The translations under genes were made by a program, and so were the position numbers. The notes under the pieces were generated by a model. That model saw only the letters and a list, made by a program, of their open reading frames with translations. It searched no databases and was not told the origin of the DNA. DNA of 64,000 nt from Trichobilharzia regenti (taxonomy: Eukaryota; Platyhelminthes; Trematoda; Strigeidida; Schistosomatidae), in contig OX235263.1 in assembly GCA_944472135.2 (NCBI GenBank), positions 86,026,721 through 86,090,720 on the forward strand. The letters are read 5' to 3'. This document shows, in pieces, positions 11,490 to 22,694 of this stretch (its first letter is position 1; each line of letters begins with the position of its first letter).

Positions 11490-12650
11490 GGTTTAGTTGC
11501 GGAGCTTTCGTCGTCTTTCTGGACGGCATCTTCAGCGCAGTATTTAGCATAAAGTTAGATGATTTAAAAACCTCCATGAATGATGATACAATTGCGTCTC
11601 CTGGTGACCAACCATCTTCACATATGTATTGACCGTTTTCTATCGATTGGGAATTTAAACTTTCTGGTCACCTGATTTGCTTTTTATTAGTTGATATATT
11701 TCATCTATATTAACGTGTTTATTAATGGCATTTTCGTTTGAGTACCAGGCTTCTAGGAATTCCCTGGCACATTTAGTGTTTCCTCTGTTTAAGATTTTGA
11801 TATTATCCCAATCAAATTGATGTCCATAATTGTCTGTATGCTTTGATATTAAAGAATTTATATCATGTCTTTTCACGGCTGACTTGTGTTCTTGAATTCT
11901 TATTCGAAGGGGCCGCCCACTTTGGCCAATGTCATGTTTGTTACAGTTCATACAATTTATTTTGTAAATGGTGTTAATTCTATCTCCTTCTTCTATCGGA
12001 TCTTTTGGTTTGCATAAGATCGAATTGAGCGATTCAGCTGGTTTGCGTTCTACATCTATATCAAACGGTTTCATTATTCTAGCCGTTATTTCTGAGATGT
12101 TTCTGATGTATGGTAGGATGAATTTCTTTTTGGTCTTTGGTGATGGTTCTTTGTTGGCGTTTTGATTCGAGTTTAAACACTTTTTGATGAAATTTTTTGG
12201 ATAACCATTCCTCTTTGAACACCGTTTGAAAGTAGTTTTCTTCCATTCTTTTCAACTCTGGTGTGCTACAGTGTGTTTGAATTCTTCTAAACAATGTCTG
12301 CACACAGTTTCTTTTGTGAGTAATTGGATTATTGCTAGAATAGTTGAGTATTTGATCTGTGTGCATTGATTTTCTACATACTTGTGTTTCTAAATATCCT
12401 GTGTTGGTTTTCCTGATTAAGGCATCTAAAGAGAATGGGATTTTGTCATCTAGTTCTTCTCCTCTTGTGAATTTGATGTCTTCAAATATGTTGTTTATTA
12501 ATTTATGAGTATATTCTAAATAATTTATCTTAATTATCACAAATGTATCATCAACTTAACGTACCTGTCCAGATTTTCTGTTTAATTATAGGTAGAGCTA
12601 TTAATTCTAATCTTTGCATAACGGCTTCAGAAGAAGGTAAACTGCACAGT
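11490..12650 (-). pseudogene. Penelope-like element: C-terminal RT and GIY-YIG, 5'-truncated
   Basis: The minus strand carries EAVMQRLELIALP (about 12,630-12,590), then VDDTFVIIK (12,556-12,530; motif C). The RT thumb follows at 12079-12540 (NTGYLETQVCRKSMHTDQ, NSSN.PITHKRN-like). The linker and endonuclease are at 11655-12074, with INTIYKINCMNCNKHDIGQ then R..IQEHK. PLE endonucleases normally read YYIG at the HDIG position, so the catalytic tyrosine is lost. A stop/frame change lies between the two frames near 12,077. The 3' flank (11490-11650) holds a hammerhead-like motif. It is the same subfamily as 450-1200. Confidence 0.85.
11498..11539 (-). ncRNA. Hammerhead-like ribozyme motif in PLE 3' flank
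   Basis: Read on the minus strand: TGCG, CTGAAGA, one extra T, GCCGTC/GACGAC with a six-base loop (one C.A mismatch), GAAA, and a two-pair stem III (AG/CT, no loop). The cleavage triplet is CTC and the 3' strand of stem I is CGCA. All invariant core positions are present. Hammerhead motifs are known from PLEs. An extra nucleotide before stem II is tolerated in some natural hammerheads. Activity is inferred, not shown. Confidence 0.55.
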
Positions 12651-13979
12651 AGCGGAGTTCATAAACGCCAACGCATTCTAATCGATATTTAGACTTTAAT
12701 TCATCTCATCTGTTATCTGTCTGTGAAGTCAGATTTAATTATATGTCTAACAAACCGAGCAGTAGCACTAAGTAGTACAAGAAAAGACCTAAGTGATGAA
12801 ATGAAACAGATGGAATTAGAAGCGTTGGTGTTGAATAACTATCCTTTAAAATTCATTAGGAATATCAAAAAAGGTCAAAATAAAATAATGGTGAAATTAA
12901 TAATGATAATATAAATATCAGGGAATATAAGGCATCTACAGTTTTGTCACATAAGGAGGAGACATCTGTGACCCTCCCTACATAGGATTCTTAATAAAGC
13001 AGGAATTAGAGTGGTATTTAAACCTACAAACTCATTCAGGCAGGACAAGCTCTGTAGATTAAAGAACCCTGTCGGTTGACCCAATAAGACAGAATAACAT
13101 AATTCTTTAAGTGCCTTGCAATGACTTTGAGCTAAGTCAACTACATAAGTCAAACTAATAGGTCGGGAGTAGTCATATTGTCGGAACATAAGAATTTAGC
13201 TAGGGTAAGAATGGTTTATCTCAAGGAGATAAGTAGTCCAGAAAAAAGCTCAGCAATTGAACTTCATGAATTAACACACAACCACACACAACAGGGTGGG
13301 AGAGGGTTAAAATTCTAAGAAGTAATATGGGTAGGTGGAGAGAGAGATGTTGATTACTGAATCCTTGTTCATCGAGTCTATACCCAACACGTGCAATAGG
13401 CATAACTCATCACTCCTACCAGATATATGAAAAATACTACTACCAATCAAATCAAGAGTTGAGAAATAAAAGTAACCATATAAACCAAGTTGAAAAATCC
13501 TATGAGTACCTTTATTTGAGATTATGAGCAGTAATAAATTATGCTCGAAACGTGGTCACCAGTAAATATTACTGGATAACACTGTGAGACTTCAATCAAA
13601 ATCAAATTTTATCCATAATGGAAGCCGAAAGTTCATTGAGAAAAAATGAGTCAGCAAAATGTTTCCTTTCCGTAACTTCACTTCCAAGCTGCATAATTAT
13701 TTGTAGGGGGTTTGTATATGCAACATAGTTTGACAGTACAAGTCAAAGGTTATTGTCAATTCGTAACAAAGTAAATCAAAGTGCATGAATAATCAGTATG
13801 TCTGAAAAATTCACAATAATCTTACATAATGAAGAAGGCTGAGAACTAATTCATTTAGCGATGAGTAATCGCTATGAAACGAGGGAATAAAAAACTGAAA
13901 ATGAAATGTGAAAAAACAAAAAAACGGACTACATAGAGCTTATTATACAGTTAGTTATTTAAAAATCATCAAATATTGG
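12651..13979. other. No feature recognised
   Basis: About 1.3 kb. Small frames at 12723-12914, 12947-13189 and 13221-13403 have no recognisable domain, and codon patterns look random. Confidence 0.45.
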
Positions 13980-14392
13980 TTTTTTGCAGGGATTTTGTTT
14001 GATTGGTTGAAGGATTTCTTCGTGAGCTGACATCGGTTAGAGAACCACTGGAGCCATCTGGAAATAATGAAAAGCAGTTTCGTCAGTCTTCTTTGGGACT
14101 CTTCATCAGAACGCACCCACCGGTCGAAGATAACAACAGTTACTCATTGAAAAAGACATTACGAAGTGGTAGCACTATATCATGAATTATCAGAAGTTGG
14201 GCCTGCCATTGGATCAGATACCAATAACTTAATGGTCTACGAGCTGGCTAGCCTTGTAAGCAGAGGGTAGGGGGTTCGATCCCTTGTACTGGGTACGTAC
14301 TGATGAACAATCTTAAACTAGGCTGATGAAACAGCTAGCTGTCAAGTCCTTCCAGCTAGTTTTCCGATGGTTCTCTAACCGCTGTCAGTTAT
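13980..14392. repeat. Head-to-head hammerhead SINE pair, degenerate
   Basis: The minus arm (13980-14130) runs from tail to hammerhead and B-box. The plus arm (14166-14392) has a head (TATCATGAATTATCAGAAGTT), A-box TAACTTAATGGTCTACGAG, B-box GGGTTCGATCCC, hammerhead-like segment and tail. Cores are mutated in both arms. Confidence 0.75.
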
Positions 14393-14433
14393 TCAGGAGG
14401 ACAAATAAGGAGGAAAAAGAGGAAATGTAGTAC

Positions 14434-14787
14434 TGTAAAAACAAAAGACAAGGGCCAGGTAGCAGATCGTTTATTGAGAAAATCAAAAGACATTTAACGA
14501 TTTTTATGTACATTATTATTAGCGTAATTGTTAGCAGAGAAGCAACATCTTTGGATTAGTTGTTTTCCTGCTGAAGGTTATTCTGTCATCTCTTTGTTGC
14601 CGTTTCTTAAACAGTCCAGTGATATACCTGCGAATCGTGTCCGCCCAAACTAAGTTTGCTCTGATTGGTTGTTGAGTTCCTCAAGTTTATGCTTTGTTAC
14701 TGCTTTTTCTCATGACCCTGATTCGGGACGTAAACATTGACGTTAGTTGTTGTTTACAGTTTTGTCTTCCAGAGAGTTTTCACTAGA
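14434..14787. mobile_element. Solo LTR, unnamed LTR family, copy 1
   Basis: It starts TGTAAAAACAAAAGACAAGGGCC and ends ...CACTAGA, flanked by GTAC at 14430-14433 and again at 14788-14791. A second copy with different flanks lies at 26188-26499. The TG start, matched ends in two copies and distinct short target duplications support an LTR. Four base pairs would fit Ty3/Gypsy, but no internal coding part is available to confirm the family. Confidence 0.7.
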
Positions 14788-14929
14788 GTACTAAGGTCAT
14801 TGCAGTAAAAGAAGCTGGATGAAACGTTTCTGAACACAGATTTCACGTTTCTGCTTGTGAATTGCTAAGGCTTTGTCTGCAAAAAGGGTTTAACGGAAAA
14901 AAGGATTATTAAGAAGACAATTGCAGCGA

Positions 14930-16620
14930 AAAAAAACTTTCTTTTCGACGAAGTCATCATCTAGGCTATACATTCGTGTATTTATATCAAATGGATGGGA
15001 AAGTTCCAGAATAATATTCGGTCAAGGGTCAAATTAATAAAATTAATGAAAATTAAAATTGGGAATTAGAATGCCATAATAAACAGGGGGATGGATAAAA
15101 CAAACAAAGTAGCATCATGATAGCTAAGAAGATTGACATTGTGCAATTAGGGGTTAGAAATGTAGAAATAACAAAACAGACAGGATGTTTGGATAAGAAC
15201 TAATGTGACGAATAATTGTTTATGCGATCAGGGATTAAATATGTAGAAATAGTAAAATAACAAAATAAACACGAAGTTCGGGTATGAAAATATGGTAGTG
15301 TAAACAGGGATTAAAAAAAAACTTAAAAATAACATGAATAAACAGGAAGTTTAGATAAGAAAGGCGATAGGATGGTCATTACTAAAAAATTAGCTGTTTA
15401 TGATGGCTATGGCAGGGACATGGGTTGGACGTATTTATTTTGGATACAAAGCGTGGGTTTGAGCTTTTGGATAGCTAGCGTCTCGGCTATGCCCAGATGT
15501 CTTGATTTCACTCCTTTTGATAGGTTTGACTGAATCTTGTATATTACTTTGAAGGATTTTTCGAAAGGCACTCAATGTCCTGAATTGACCAGATGTTCTG
15601 TCACTGAACTGTATACACGCTTTTGGTCTCCTTTTACTAACCAGACTGGGTAGTGTTCACGAGCGCGTTTTTCAAGTCGGCGCATGGAACGACCAACGTA
15701 CTCAGCTGCACAAGAGCAAGTAAACTGGTATATGCACGTTGAGGTGGCCCAATGCGACAGCTTGTCTTCCGCGTTCCGGCTGAACAGTTTCTTGCAGTAA
15801 AACGTCAGTCGTAGGCTCGTGGCGAAGTATGTTTTCCTTAGCGATTTGGAGAGGCGTTTACGAAGGATTTCTGGTTCAATATCACCTTTGAATTCTAGAT
15901 TAGGTAGAAGTATTTTCTTTGGAACCGATCGGACTTGTTCGGAAGTCTTCTTAGATTTGAGATTCTTGTCTGTGAACCTGGGCGAGAAACCGTTTACCAT
16001 CAGGGATTTTCGGAGATTACTCAGTTCTTCTTCAACCACTTCCGAATCCTCCAGGAAAGAGCGTATATCAGGTTCCTCTTTCTGCTTAAGGGCATGAAGC
16101 TTTGAAATTTGATAAATTGTCCATTTCGTGTAGGGTTTTTGTATATGAATCTTTTCAGAGAGTTATTGGCATTTCTTGTCAGACGGACGTCGAGGAAGTG
16201 GAACATTCCGTCGGATTCCGTCTCAAGTGTAAAGTTGATGTTTGGGTGGGCGTTATTGAAGATTTGAAGTAGATTTTTTAAATCACAATTCTCATCACAA
16301 ATAATGAAAGTATCATCGATATATCTCTTGTAGAGATGGAGGTCGTTGACAGTTGGTGATAAGGGGTTGTTTTCTAAGCTAGCCATAAAGCAGTCGGCTA
16401 GTAGGGGTCCTAAGGGAGAACCCAGTGCTACTCCATCTACTTGCCTGTATATTTCCTTGTTGAAACTAAAGTATACGTTGAAGGTGCATCGTGGTAACAG
16501 TTCTTTCAGGTAATGGATTGGTATACCGACATCGGTGCTATTGGACTGAATGTAGCCACAAAGGAAACATGCGGTTTCTGTCAATGGAACGTTGGTGTAA
16601 AGAGAGACGACATCCATTAC
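14930..16620 (-). pseudogene. Best-preserved Penelope-like element: RT core and GIY-YIG endonuclease, one frameshift
   Basis: The minus frame 16617-16021 (198 codons) has motif A DVVSLYTNVP at its start, motif B GVALGSPLGPLLAD near residues 63-76, motif C YKRYIDDTFII near 97-107 and a following FTLETESDGMFHFLDVRL block. The frame 16039-15572 overlaps it and continues with the linker and endonuclease: CIYQFTCSCAAEYVGRS, then R..KRAREHYP and HLVNSGH. These match the CxxC..YxG..R..EH pattern of PLE endonucleases. One frameshift near 16,030 splits the protein. The N-terminal RT part is missing because the copy begins at motif A, where an inverted PLE 3' flank is fused (16621). The 3' flank runs down to about 14,930. 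Confidence 0.9.
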
Positions 16621-16895
16621 CTTCAGTGAAGACTATAAATTCATGAATTTATATTATTATCCTCCCTAATTTGTCCATGTGATATTCAGTGTATTATTAT
16701 GTTGATGCTGTTGGACTGTGATCCATTGATATTACTATTATTATTGATTCGATGTTATTTAAACAACAATAATGTTGTCAACAGCACTCATTCATGCTTT
16801 CATTGATTATTACTTGTATATAAATGTAGAGCCTGATGATGAAGTTATCGAAAAGAGTATTCTTTGTTCAATAACCTTTCTTTTGAAAAACATTT
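16617..16895 (+). mobile_element. PLE 3' flank in inverted orientation, with hammerhead-like motif
   Basis: CCTTCAGTGAAGACTATAAATTCATGAATTT and the following AT-rich segment match the 3' flank of the plus-strand PLE at 18,890-19,140 and, inverted, 30,760-31,020. It is fused head-on to motif A of the minus-strand PLE at 16,617. Inverted partial copies at the 5' side are a known habit of Penelope-like insertions. Confidence 0.75.
16829..16869 (+). ncRNA. Hammerhead-like ribozyme motif in PLE 3' flank
   Basis: GAGC, CTGATGA, extra T, short GA/TC stem II with five-base loop, GAAA, stem III AAGA/TCTT with loop GTAT, TTT at the cleavage position, then GTTC closing stem I with one G.T pair. All core positions are present. 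Related versions are at 19070-19102 and 30781-30821. Stems I and II are short, so activity is uncertain. Confidence 0.5.
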
Positions 16896-16939
16896 AATGG
16901 GCATTTTTAATCAGTTGAAAAGTTAGAATTCATGGATTA

Positions 16940-17110
16940 CTGAATTCCTGGCGGAGTGACTGAACGATCAGCGAGCTATGCGTCGTAACCTAAAGAACTC
17001 GGGTTCGATTCCTCTGTGGACTATGGCTGCAGATAACTGAGGAATTACAAATTAGGATGACACAAGTGTCCAGTGCTCCCTGATTTCGTCGATCTCTTCT
17101 ATTGATGTTA
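16940..17110 (+). repeat. Degenerate hammerhead SINE
   Basis: A tRNA-like region with B-box CGGGTTCGATTCC near 17001-17013 is followed by AATTAGGATGACACAAGTGTCCAGTGCTCCCTG. This keeps the order of the SINE's ribozyme and tail, but the catalytic core is lost. Confidence 0.55.
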
Positions 17111-17508
17111 GTTCTTGAATGAATCCAATAAATCGTATATATATATATATCTATTTTGGCCACGGACTTTTCAAAAACACTAAATCCTTCAAGGATTTTA
17201 CTTGTCAAAGTTATATGTACGATATCAGGAACAAACTTGCATCGCTAGAAATCTGGAAGGGCTGAAATGAAGCTGTTTAATCCAAGTTTTAGAATCTTCA
17301 GTGACGACCTTTGGACTACAATTTGACCTCAATCTAAGGTATAATCGCTCTATATTTAAAATACATGCCAGGTAACCTAACACTTACTAGTGACTAGCTC
17401 TGTACAGGAAATTACCTGGTGATCTAGGGAGAAGTCGTTACCAGAAGAATTCACCTAGTCAGGTAAGAGGATGGTTTCTTGCGTATGACGCTGTCTAGTG
17501 GTTGCGCC

Positions 17509-17525
17509 ATATATATATATATATA
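17509..17525. repeat. Short (AT)n run
   Basis: Eight AT dinucleotides directly upstream of a SINE head remnant, at the position where other SINE copies read GCGCTATGTCGTG. Confidence 0.8.
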
Positions 17526-17539
17526 GTACTAACAGATTA

Positions 17540-17705
17540 CAAAATTCATGCGTCGTTGGATGAGATGCCGATGTCTGTAGGGTTGGCAAGATCAACCTGG
17601 TGACCGTAAGGTCCTGGGTTCGAACTCTGGCGGTGGGTGCGTTCTAGTGAAGAGTCTCAAACTGCCCAGTACTCCATGGTTCTGTAACTGAGGTCAGTTA
17701 GTGAT
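17540..17705 (+). repeat. Hammerhead SINE, partial plus-strand copy
   Basis: B-box GGGTTCGAACTCTGG near 17611-17625, then GTGAAGAGTCTCAAACTGCCCAGTACTCCATGG. A deletion removed the 3' half of stem II, GAAA and stem III, so the ribozyme is broken. Confidence 0.7.
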
Positions 17706-17819
17706 GAAACTTGTGAAATACAAGTATTATTTTAATAAAAACTTACTCTATTGAAGTGAGATCACAACTTTTCATTTTTAATAAGGTACCACAATAAAAC
17801 ACTTCATACTTTAGCGTGG

Positions 17820-19140
17820 ACAGGGTGGCGATGGGTTCCTCATTGGGTCCCATTTTGGTTGATGAGGACTAGACAATGGACCTTTGAGCGACCTTATCAG
17901 TAAGCTCTCACTTTTTTTCCCATATATGGATGGCATCTTCATTCTGTATGATAATGACTCTCATAGAGGTACACTAATTACTGAATTCAATGAAGTACAT
18001 TCTGCAATGAAATTCACATGCAAATAGGAATCCCAAAACAGAATTGCCTTTCTGGATGTCCTACGTACAAGAAAACCATATGATAGGTAGCATGAAAAGA
18101 AATTTGCATAGAAAAAGCACTTGGATTGGACAACATACACATATTCAAAGTTTCGTTCCTATCAAGTACAAAAGAAATTTAGTAAAGACCCTCAGCCACA
18201 GGGTTACAGCTATATACTCAGAAGAAGTAATCGAAGATGAATTAAGCATTGTGTATGATACTTTGATTGAAAATAGCTATCCTGACAAATTTATCAAGAA
18301 ACACATGACAAAGTAAGGGGAAATGGACTACTCACTATCCATAAACAAGAAGCCTCTTTATATACAACTGCAATTCAGCGGAGATATACCAAGTGAGATA
18401 ATTACGAGGGAATTAAGAAAATCAGTTCAAAGAAGTTTTAATGCTGGCGAACTACACATCTTATTCTCTACAAGACCGATGGTACTACCTCGACTGAAAG
18501 ATGAAGTACATACACTAGCCACTTCCAATTGTATCTACCAATTCAACTCCACTTGTGGTGAAGCGAGTTATATTGGCCGTTGCTCTAGGAACTTGATTTT
18601 CTGTGCTCACTTGGGAACATTTCCCAGTATGACTAAGTGAAGGTGTAGTTAAAACCATTAACAGTTCGATATTGGACCATCTGGTCCAAACCGGCCACAA
18701 AGCCAGCCAGCATTGGAGAATCTTTCTCTATCATCTACCGGGTACCAAATAAATTGACAAAATCATCGAATCACCGCATGCTGCAAACAGAAGAGGCTAT
18801 TGCAATTCGCCTCAAACAACCAGTGCTTTGTGTGCAAAAGAAGCAAGTCCAGCCAGCCACTACTACTGCCCTGATGGGCCTTCAGTGGAGACTATAAGTT
18901 CATGAATTTGTATTATTATCTTTCCTAATTTTTCTGACATTCAGCTTATTTTATATTGATGCTATTGAGCTGTAATCTATCAATATTACTGATTCAATGT
19001 TATTTAAACAACATTAATGTTATTCATAACACCAATTCATTCATTCATTATAATGTATACATAACTGTAGAACCTGATGAATGTAAGGAGTACTCTTTGT
19101 TCAGTATCCATTCTCTTGAAAATTTCTAAAATACTCAAGT
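17820..19140 (+). pseudogene. Penelope-like element: RT motif B to GIY-YIG, plus 3' flank
   Basis: About 17,825-17,865 gives RVAMGSSLGPILV (motif B). About 17,925 gives YMDGIFIL, where motif C has lost its second aspartate (YMDD to YMDG). The RT thumb is at 18044-18316 (RKSTWIGQHTHIQSF, KYKRNLVKTLSHR). The linker and endonuclease are at 18323-18640, with CIYQFNSTCGEASYIGRCSR, followed by SSILDHLVQTGHKAS in another frame to about 18,720. The 3' flank runs from 18,890 to 19,140. Multiple stops. It is closely related to the minus-strand copy at 30745-31560, which shares FNAGELH.LFSTRPMVL.RLKDEV. Confidence 0.88.
19070..19102 (+). ncRNA. Decayed hammerhead-like motif in PLE 3' flank
   Basis: GAAC-CTGATGA and the closing GTTC (perfect four-pair stem I) survive, but stem II and GAAA are deleted. 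Listed because it marks the same position as 16829-16869. Confidence 0.4.
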
Positions 19141-19384
19141 TGGAAATAAAAATTACAAAACAAGTGAATTTAACTGCAGACATTAGAAAATTCACCATCC
19201 TTCGTAGTTTTTTTTGGAGGGGTGGGGTGGGGGTTTGAAATTTTCAGATGACTGGAATTCATGTACACAATGAGAATTAAATTTGGAATCAAGATTATCT
19301 GTCATTGTTATCATTATTAAGACTATCATTACACTTCCTCTTCTAATTAACCAAACTCTTTTCTAAAAGAACATAAGATGTTTG

Positions 19385-19560
19385 AAGGCGATCGGCAAAA
19401 AGCCTTGTCTGACCTAGGTTTCGCGCTTACTATTACTCATCAGTCAGCAAGGCGTGTCTGCAAAGTTGCAGGAGAAATATGAGTTCCTTCAAGATTGGAG
19501 ATAGACCTTACTGACGAGTTGGCATAATGCGACAGACAACGTCAACCAACTAGGGAACAG
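19385..19560. repeat. Second hammerhead-bearing repeat family, two abutting pieces
   Basis: The minus-strand piece (about 19,385-19,470) carries GCAGACACGCCTTGCTGACTGATGAG, matching the 7580-7610 repeat. A plus-strand piece follows (about 19,500-19,560) with CCTTACTGACGAGTTGGCATAATGCGAC and AACGTC. The two pieces are opposed, as in the common SINE pairs. Confidence 0.5.
19402..19453 (-). ncRNA. Hammerhead-like motif, second repeat family
   Basis: On the minus strand: outer stem I arms GCCTTG and CAAGGC pair perfectly, and CTGATGA, GAAA and a GTC triplet are intact. Stem III is the near-loopless palindrome ACCTAGGT. Stem II (GT..GC) is weak. The core consensus is complete; folding is inferred. 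Confidence 0.5.
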
Positions 19561-20430
19561 GCATAAAATGGACTCACACAGAAGACTTGGAGGATATGGA
19601 CTTCGCCGATGATATATGTCTGATTTCCTACAAACTGGAAGATATGCAAGTGAAAAGCAACAAGTTGGCAGAAGAAGCATCAAAGATAGGACTTCAAGTG
19701 AACATAGACAAAACAGAGGTGATGAAGATTCCTGGCCAACACCAACAGCAGCAACAACAACAGACGACAGTCAGCATAAGTGGGAGGAACCTGAAAGAAA
19801 CAACCTCCTTCACCTACCCAGGAAGCGTCATTTCAACTACAGCGAACGGAACTGACGAGGATATCAAAGAAAGGATCATAGGGAAAGCAAGACAAGCTTT
19901 CATTACTCCCAAGTCAGTTTGGAGGTCGACAGCACTCACCATCAAAAATAAGATCCGGATTTTCAACTCCAATGTGAAGTCAGTGCTACTCACTATACGG
20001 ATCAGAGACTTGGCGAGTCATAAGGAGCACCTCAAACAAACTTCAGACCTTCATTAACAGTTGTCTTTGCTCAATACCCAAGATCAGATGTTCAGGAAAG
20101 ATCACCAACAGGGAGGGATCTCTGGGAGCGAACCAACCAGGAACCGATTGTGAAACAAATAGGCAAGAATAAATGGAGATGAATTGGCCATACACTGAGG
20201 AAACTATCAAGTAACATCACTAGACAAGCCATTGCTCGAGTGGAACCTGAAAGTGAATCGGTGAGTTAGTCGTCCAGAGGTGACTTGGAGGAGGTCATGC
20301 GAGGAGGAGATGAAAGCATGTGGACAGACCTGGAGCAGGGTGAAAAAGTTGTCAGAAAACCGAAGGCAATGGAGGTGCGCAGCTGAAGCCCTATGTTCCT
20401 CTAGGAACTAAAGGGTACAATAATAATAAT
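19560..20430 (+). pseudogene. RTE-like LINE fragment: palm to 3' end
   Basis: The frame 19587-20057 starts EDMDFADDICLISYKLEDMQ, containing the (F/Y)ADD catalytic motif. It continues with IGLQVNIDKTEVMKI, a CAG/CAA-rich insert (seven Gln) and SGRNLKETTSFTYPGSVIS. After about 20,000 the frame shifts into the C-terminal block (KITNREGSLGANQEPI, IGHTLRKLSSNITRQAIARV). Stops lie in the C-terminal part. An AAT-rich tail (20,418-20,430) ends the copy. 5'-truncated and inactive. Confidence 0.85.
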
Positions 20431-20449
20431 GAATATGTTATAAGTTTAA

Positions 20450-21215
20450 TCGCCCGTTGATGTCAGCTAGACTACAGTTAAAAACCAGGCAGTAATGAAC
20501 ACTTGTTTTGTCCTAGTTTGGGACACTTCAACAGCGCGCATTCACCTATGACCCCTCAGAGGATTGAACTCAGAACTTTCAGATTTTGCAAAGACAGCTG
20601 TAAATGGACGTGAACATTGAACGTTTGTTTATTGGAACTGGTAGCTGTTGGTGGGAAACTCGAAGGCGCGAATGGTTCAAACGTATACAAGTTCGAAGAA
20701 GACGAAAGAATACGAATAAAATTACCTTATATTTTGTATAAAACATTTGTTTATAGACTTGTATTAATCTTCACTTCAATTGCCAAACAATATAACTTTC
20801 AAGAAGAATACTGGTGTTTTGGAGTTAAAGTCGAAGAAAGTACATAGTAATTGTCGGTTCGGAGTATCTTCGTAGCAATAGGAACTTAGGTTTAAGTTCC
20901 CTAACAACAGTTCATTGATCATTCAGTCAATAGGAGAAAATTCAGTGATCTCCCCATGAGTTCGAACTTCTGTCAAGCATCAGCCAATGTCATTGGTGAC
21001 TGTTCGTCTTCACTCCTTACTTAAGGGATCTAACTGGACACCAGCACTAACTATTCAGCCCGTGGTGATTTTATATATATATTGCCAACCGGTAGAAGTT
21101 AGAAATCATAATCCATTGGATCAGTGCCCCAATGGCATTCGGGTCAATGAGTTCGCCTTGTGACCTAAAGGTCTTCAGTTTGAACTTCAATTCTGTCAGA
21201 CAGTATCAGGTATTA
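20450..21215. repeat. Three decayed SINE pieces and an unassigned 76-codon frame
   Basis: Minus-strand SINE remnant at 20,450-20,600 (TTTTGTCCTAGTTTGGGACACTTC). Minus-strand head remnant near 20,940-21,050 (CAGCCAATGTCATTGGTGA). Plus-strand remnant at 21,090-21,215 (GTAGAAGTTAGAAATC, TTCGCCTTGTGACC). Between them the plus frame 20617-20847 (MNVCLLELVAVGGKLEG...) is not recognised and is not supported as a gene. Confidence 0.5.
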
Positions 21216-21527
21216 CTATACACAGCGTATATAGAATAGGCCAAAAGCCTGACCCTACAGTAAGTCAGCCTTTACGTCTCCTCAAAGTCGTACTAAACAC
21301 GAAAGAAGAGAGGGATGCATTCTAAGCAACTCTTAGAGGATCATGCGTATATGTCTGCGCCAATTCAATCCTAGCAGACCATGTCAAAAGACAGCCTGTG
21401 GCCCTGGAATTAAGCGAACGACGTCTAAACGGCGAAAAGAACCTCAAGATTAAGGGTTTTCGGGCTTTTCGAGTTCGTAGTTTAATGATCCCGAAACCTC
21501 TATGGGTAGGCTGGGGAAGCACCAAAC

Positions 21528-21830
21528 TGAATTGACAGTTTGCTGCACAAACGCTTGCAGCCTGTTGAATAAACGGACTGAGCTGGTTAACGTGGTAGAC
21601 TCCGGAACCGCGGATGTAATTATAATCACATAGACATGGCTTACACCCGATATCACTGACAACGAAGTTAACCTGCCAAACCTCGAAGTCCATAGAGTGG
21701 ACCGACAAAACCGCAAAAGAGGTGGCGTAGTCATCTACCTCAAGAAATGTTTAACCATGCGTAGCATCGAAGCACTCACTCATATGATTGAGTTGTGCGA
21801 ACTTCTACGCTGTAGACGTCTCAAGTAGAA
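21528..21830 (+). pseudogene. CR1-like AP-endonuclease-type domain remnant
   Basis: The frame reads NACSLLNKRTELVNVVDSGT, then VIIIT followed by a stop where the family has a glutamate (TE.WL), then RKRGGVVIYLKK. The TEsWL block normally supplies the catalytic glutamate; here that codon is TAG. The C-terminal half of the endonuclease is missing. Confidence 0.75.
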
Positions 21831-22320
21831 GCCGCAGAGAGCCAATTTAAACAATTTTACTCCCAAGTAACCAAACCTTTCATCCCTTGGTCTGTCCCAA
21901 AGGGTCGGAAACATTGCCCCTTGGACAAACCGAGTGATTCATAAGTTACTCAGACGTAAACACAAATTTTGGAACCTGTTTGCCACACCTGAGACTCCTG
22001 AGACCGGGAAATCATATAACACTGTTAGGAACAAAGCTATTGCAGGCATCCGCCAATCAAAGATGAAGTTCCAAGCACATCTGGCTCAAAATGCATATGG
22101 ACAACCTGAGAAAATTTATCTCGTAACTGAACTTAAGGAATAAAACACCCAATGATGTCCTAAACCTGACTATCCACGACGACACAATCGAAGCATATCA
22201 AGAAAAAGCAGAAACAATGGCAGAATACTGCTCCCAAATCTTCACACAGGAGTCATCACTCCCTATGGGATCAGCTCTGGCTGCATCAGTGAAATACGGG
22301 ATAGAATCCGTTGATATTCA

Positions 22321-22694
22321 AGTGTTGGTTTGTAGGGATTTGATTGGTTACAGGATTTTCATCATGAGCTGACATTAGTTAGAGAATCATTGGAAAACCA
22401 CCTGGGAGTACTGGACAGCCATTTTGACCTAGTTTGGGACTCTTCAGCAGTACGCATCCACTGGGATTCGAACCTAGGACCTTCTGGTTACAAGGCGAAC
22501 TCGTAGACCATTAAGCCACTGGTTCCCTTCCCAATGGCCCACGAATTCTAACTTCTGCCAATTCACGACATAGCGCGACCCCAGACAATGTCTTCGGCGA
22601 GTATTTGTCCTCACGCCCGACCTGCTGCACCTCACAGGTCATGACTTCTCACTAGAACCTCAGGTAACTACCTACCTGAATAGAGCCAGTCGCT
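22321..22694 (-). repeat. Full-length single hammerhead SINE inserted in the CR1-like element
   Basis: This is the cleanest single copy (374 bp). On the minus strand it runs from the head (CTGGCTCTATTCAGGTAGGTA) through an A-box (TGGCTTAATGGTCTACGAG), B-box (AGGTTCGAATCCC), ribozyme region and tail to AATCCCTACAAACC. The anticodon-loop position reads CTTGTAA, suggesting descent from a tRNA with anticodon TGT. The ribozyme has CTGAAGA and stem II, but GAAA is changed (GGTCAAAATGG), so it should be inactive. Both sides read TCCGTTGAtAT/TCCGTTGAcAT, a likely target duplication. Confidence 0.92.

Noticed and set aside
21322..21734. Minus-strand frames of 94 and 128 codons
   Set aside because: They are antisense to the CR1 endonuclease remnant.
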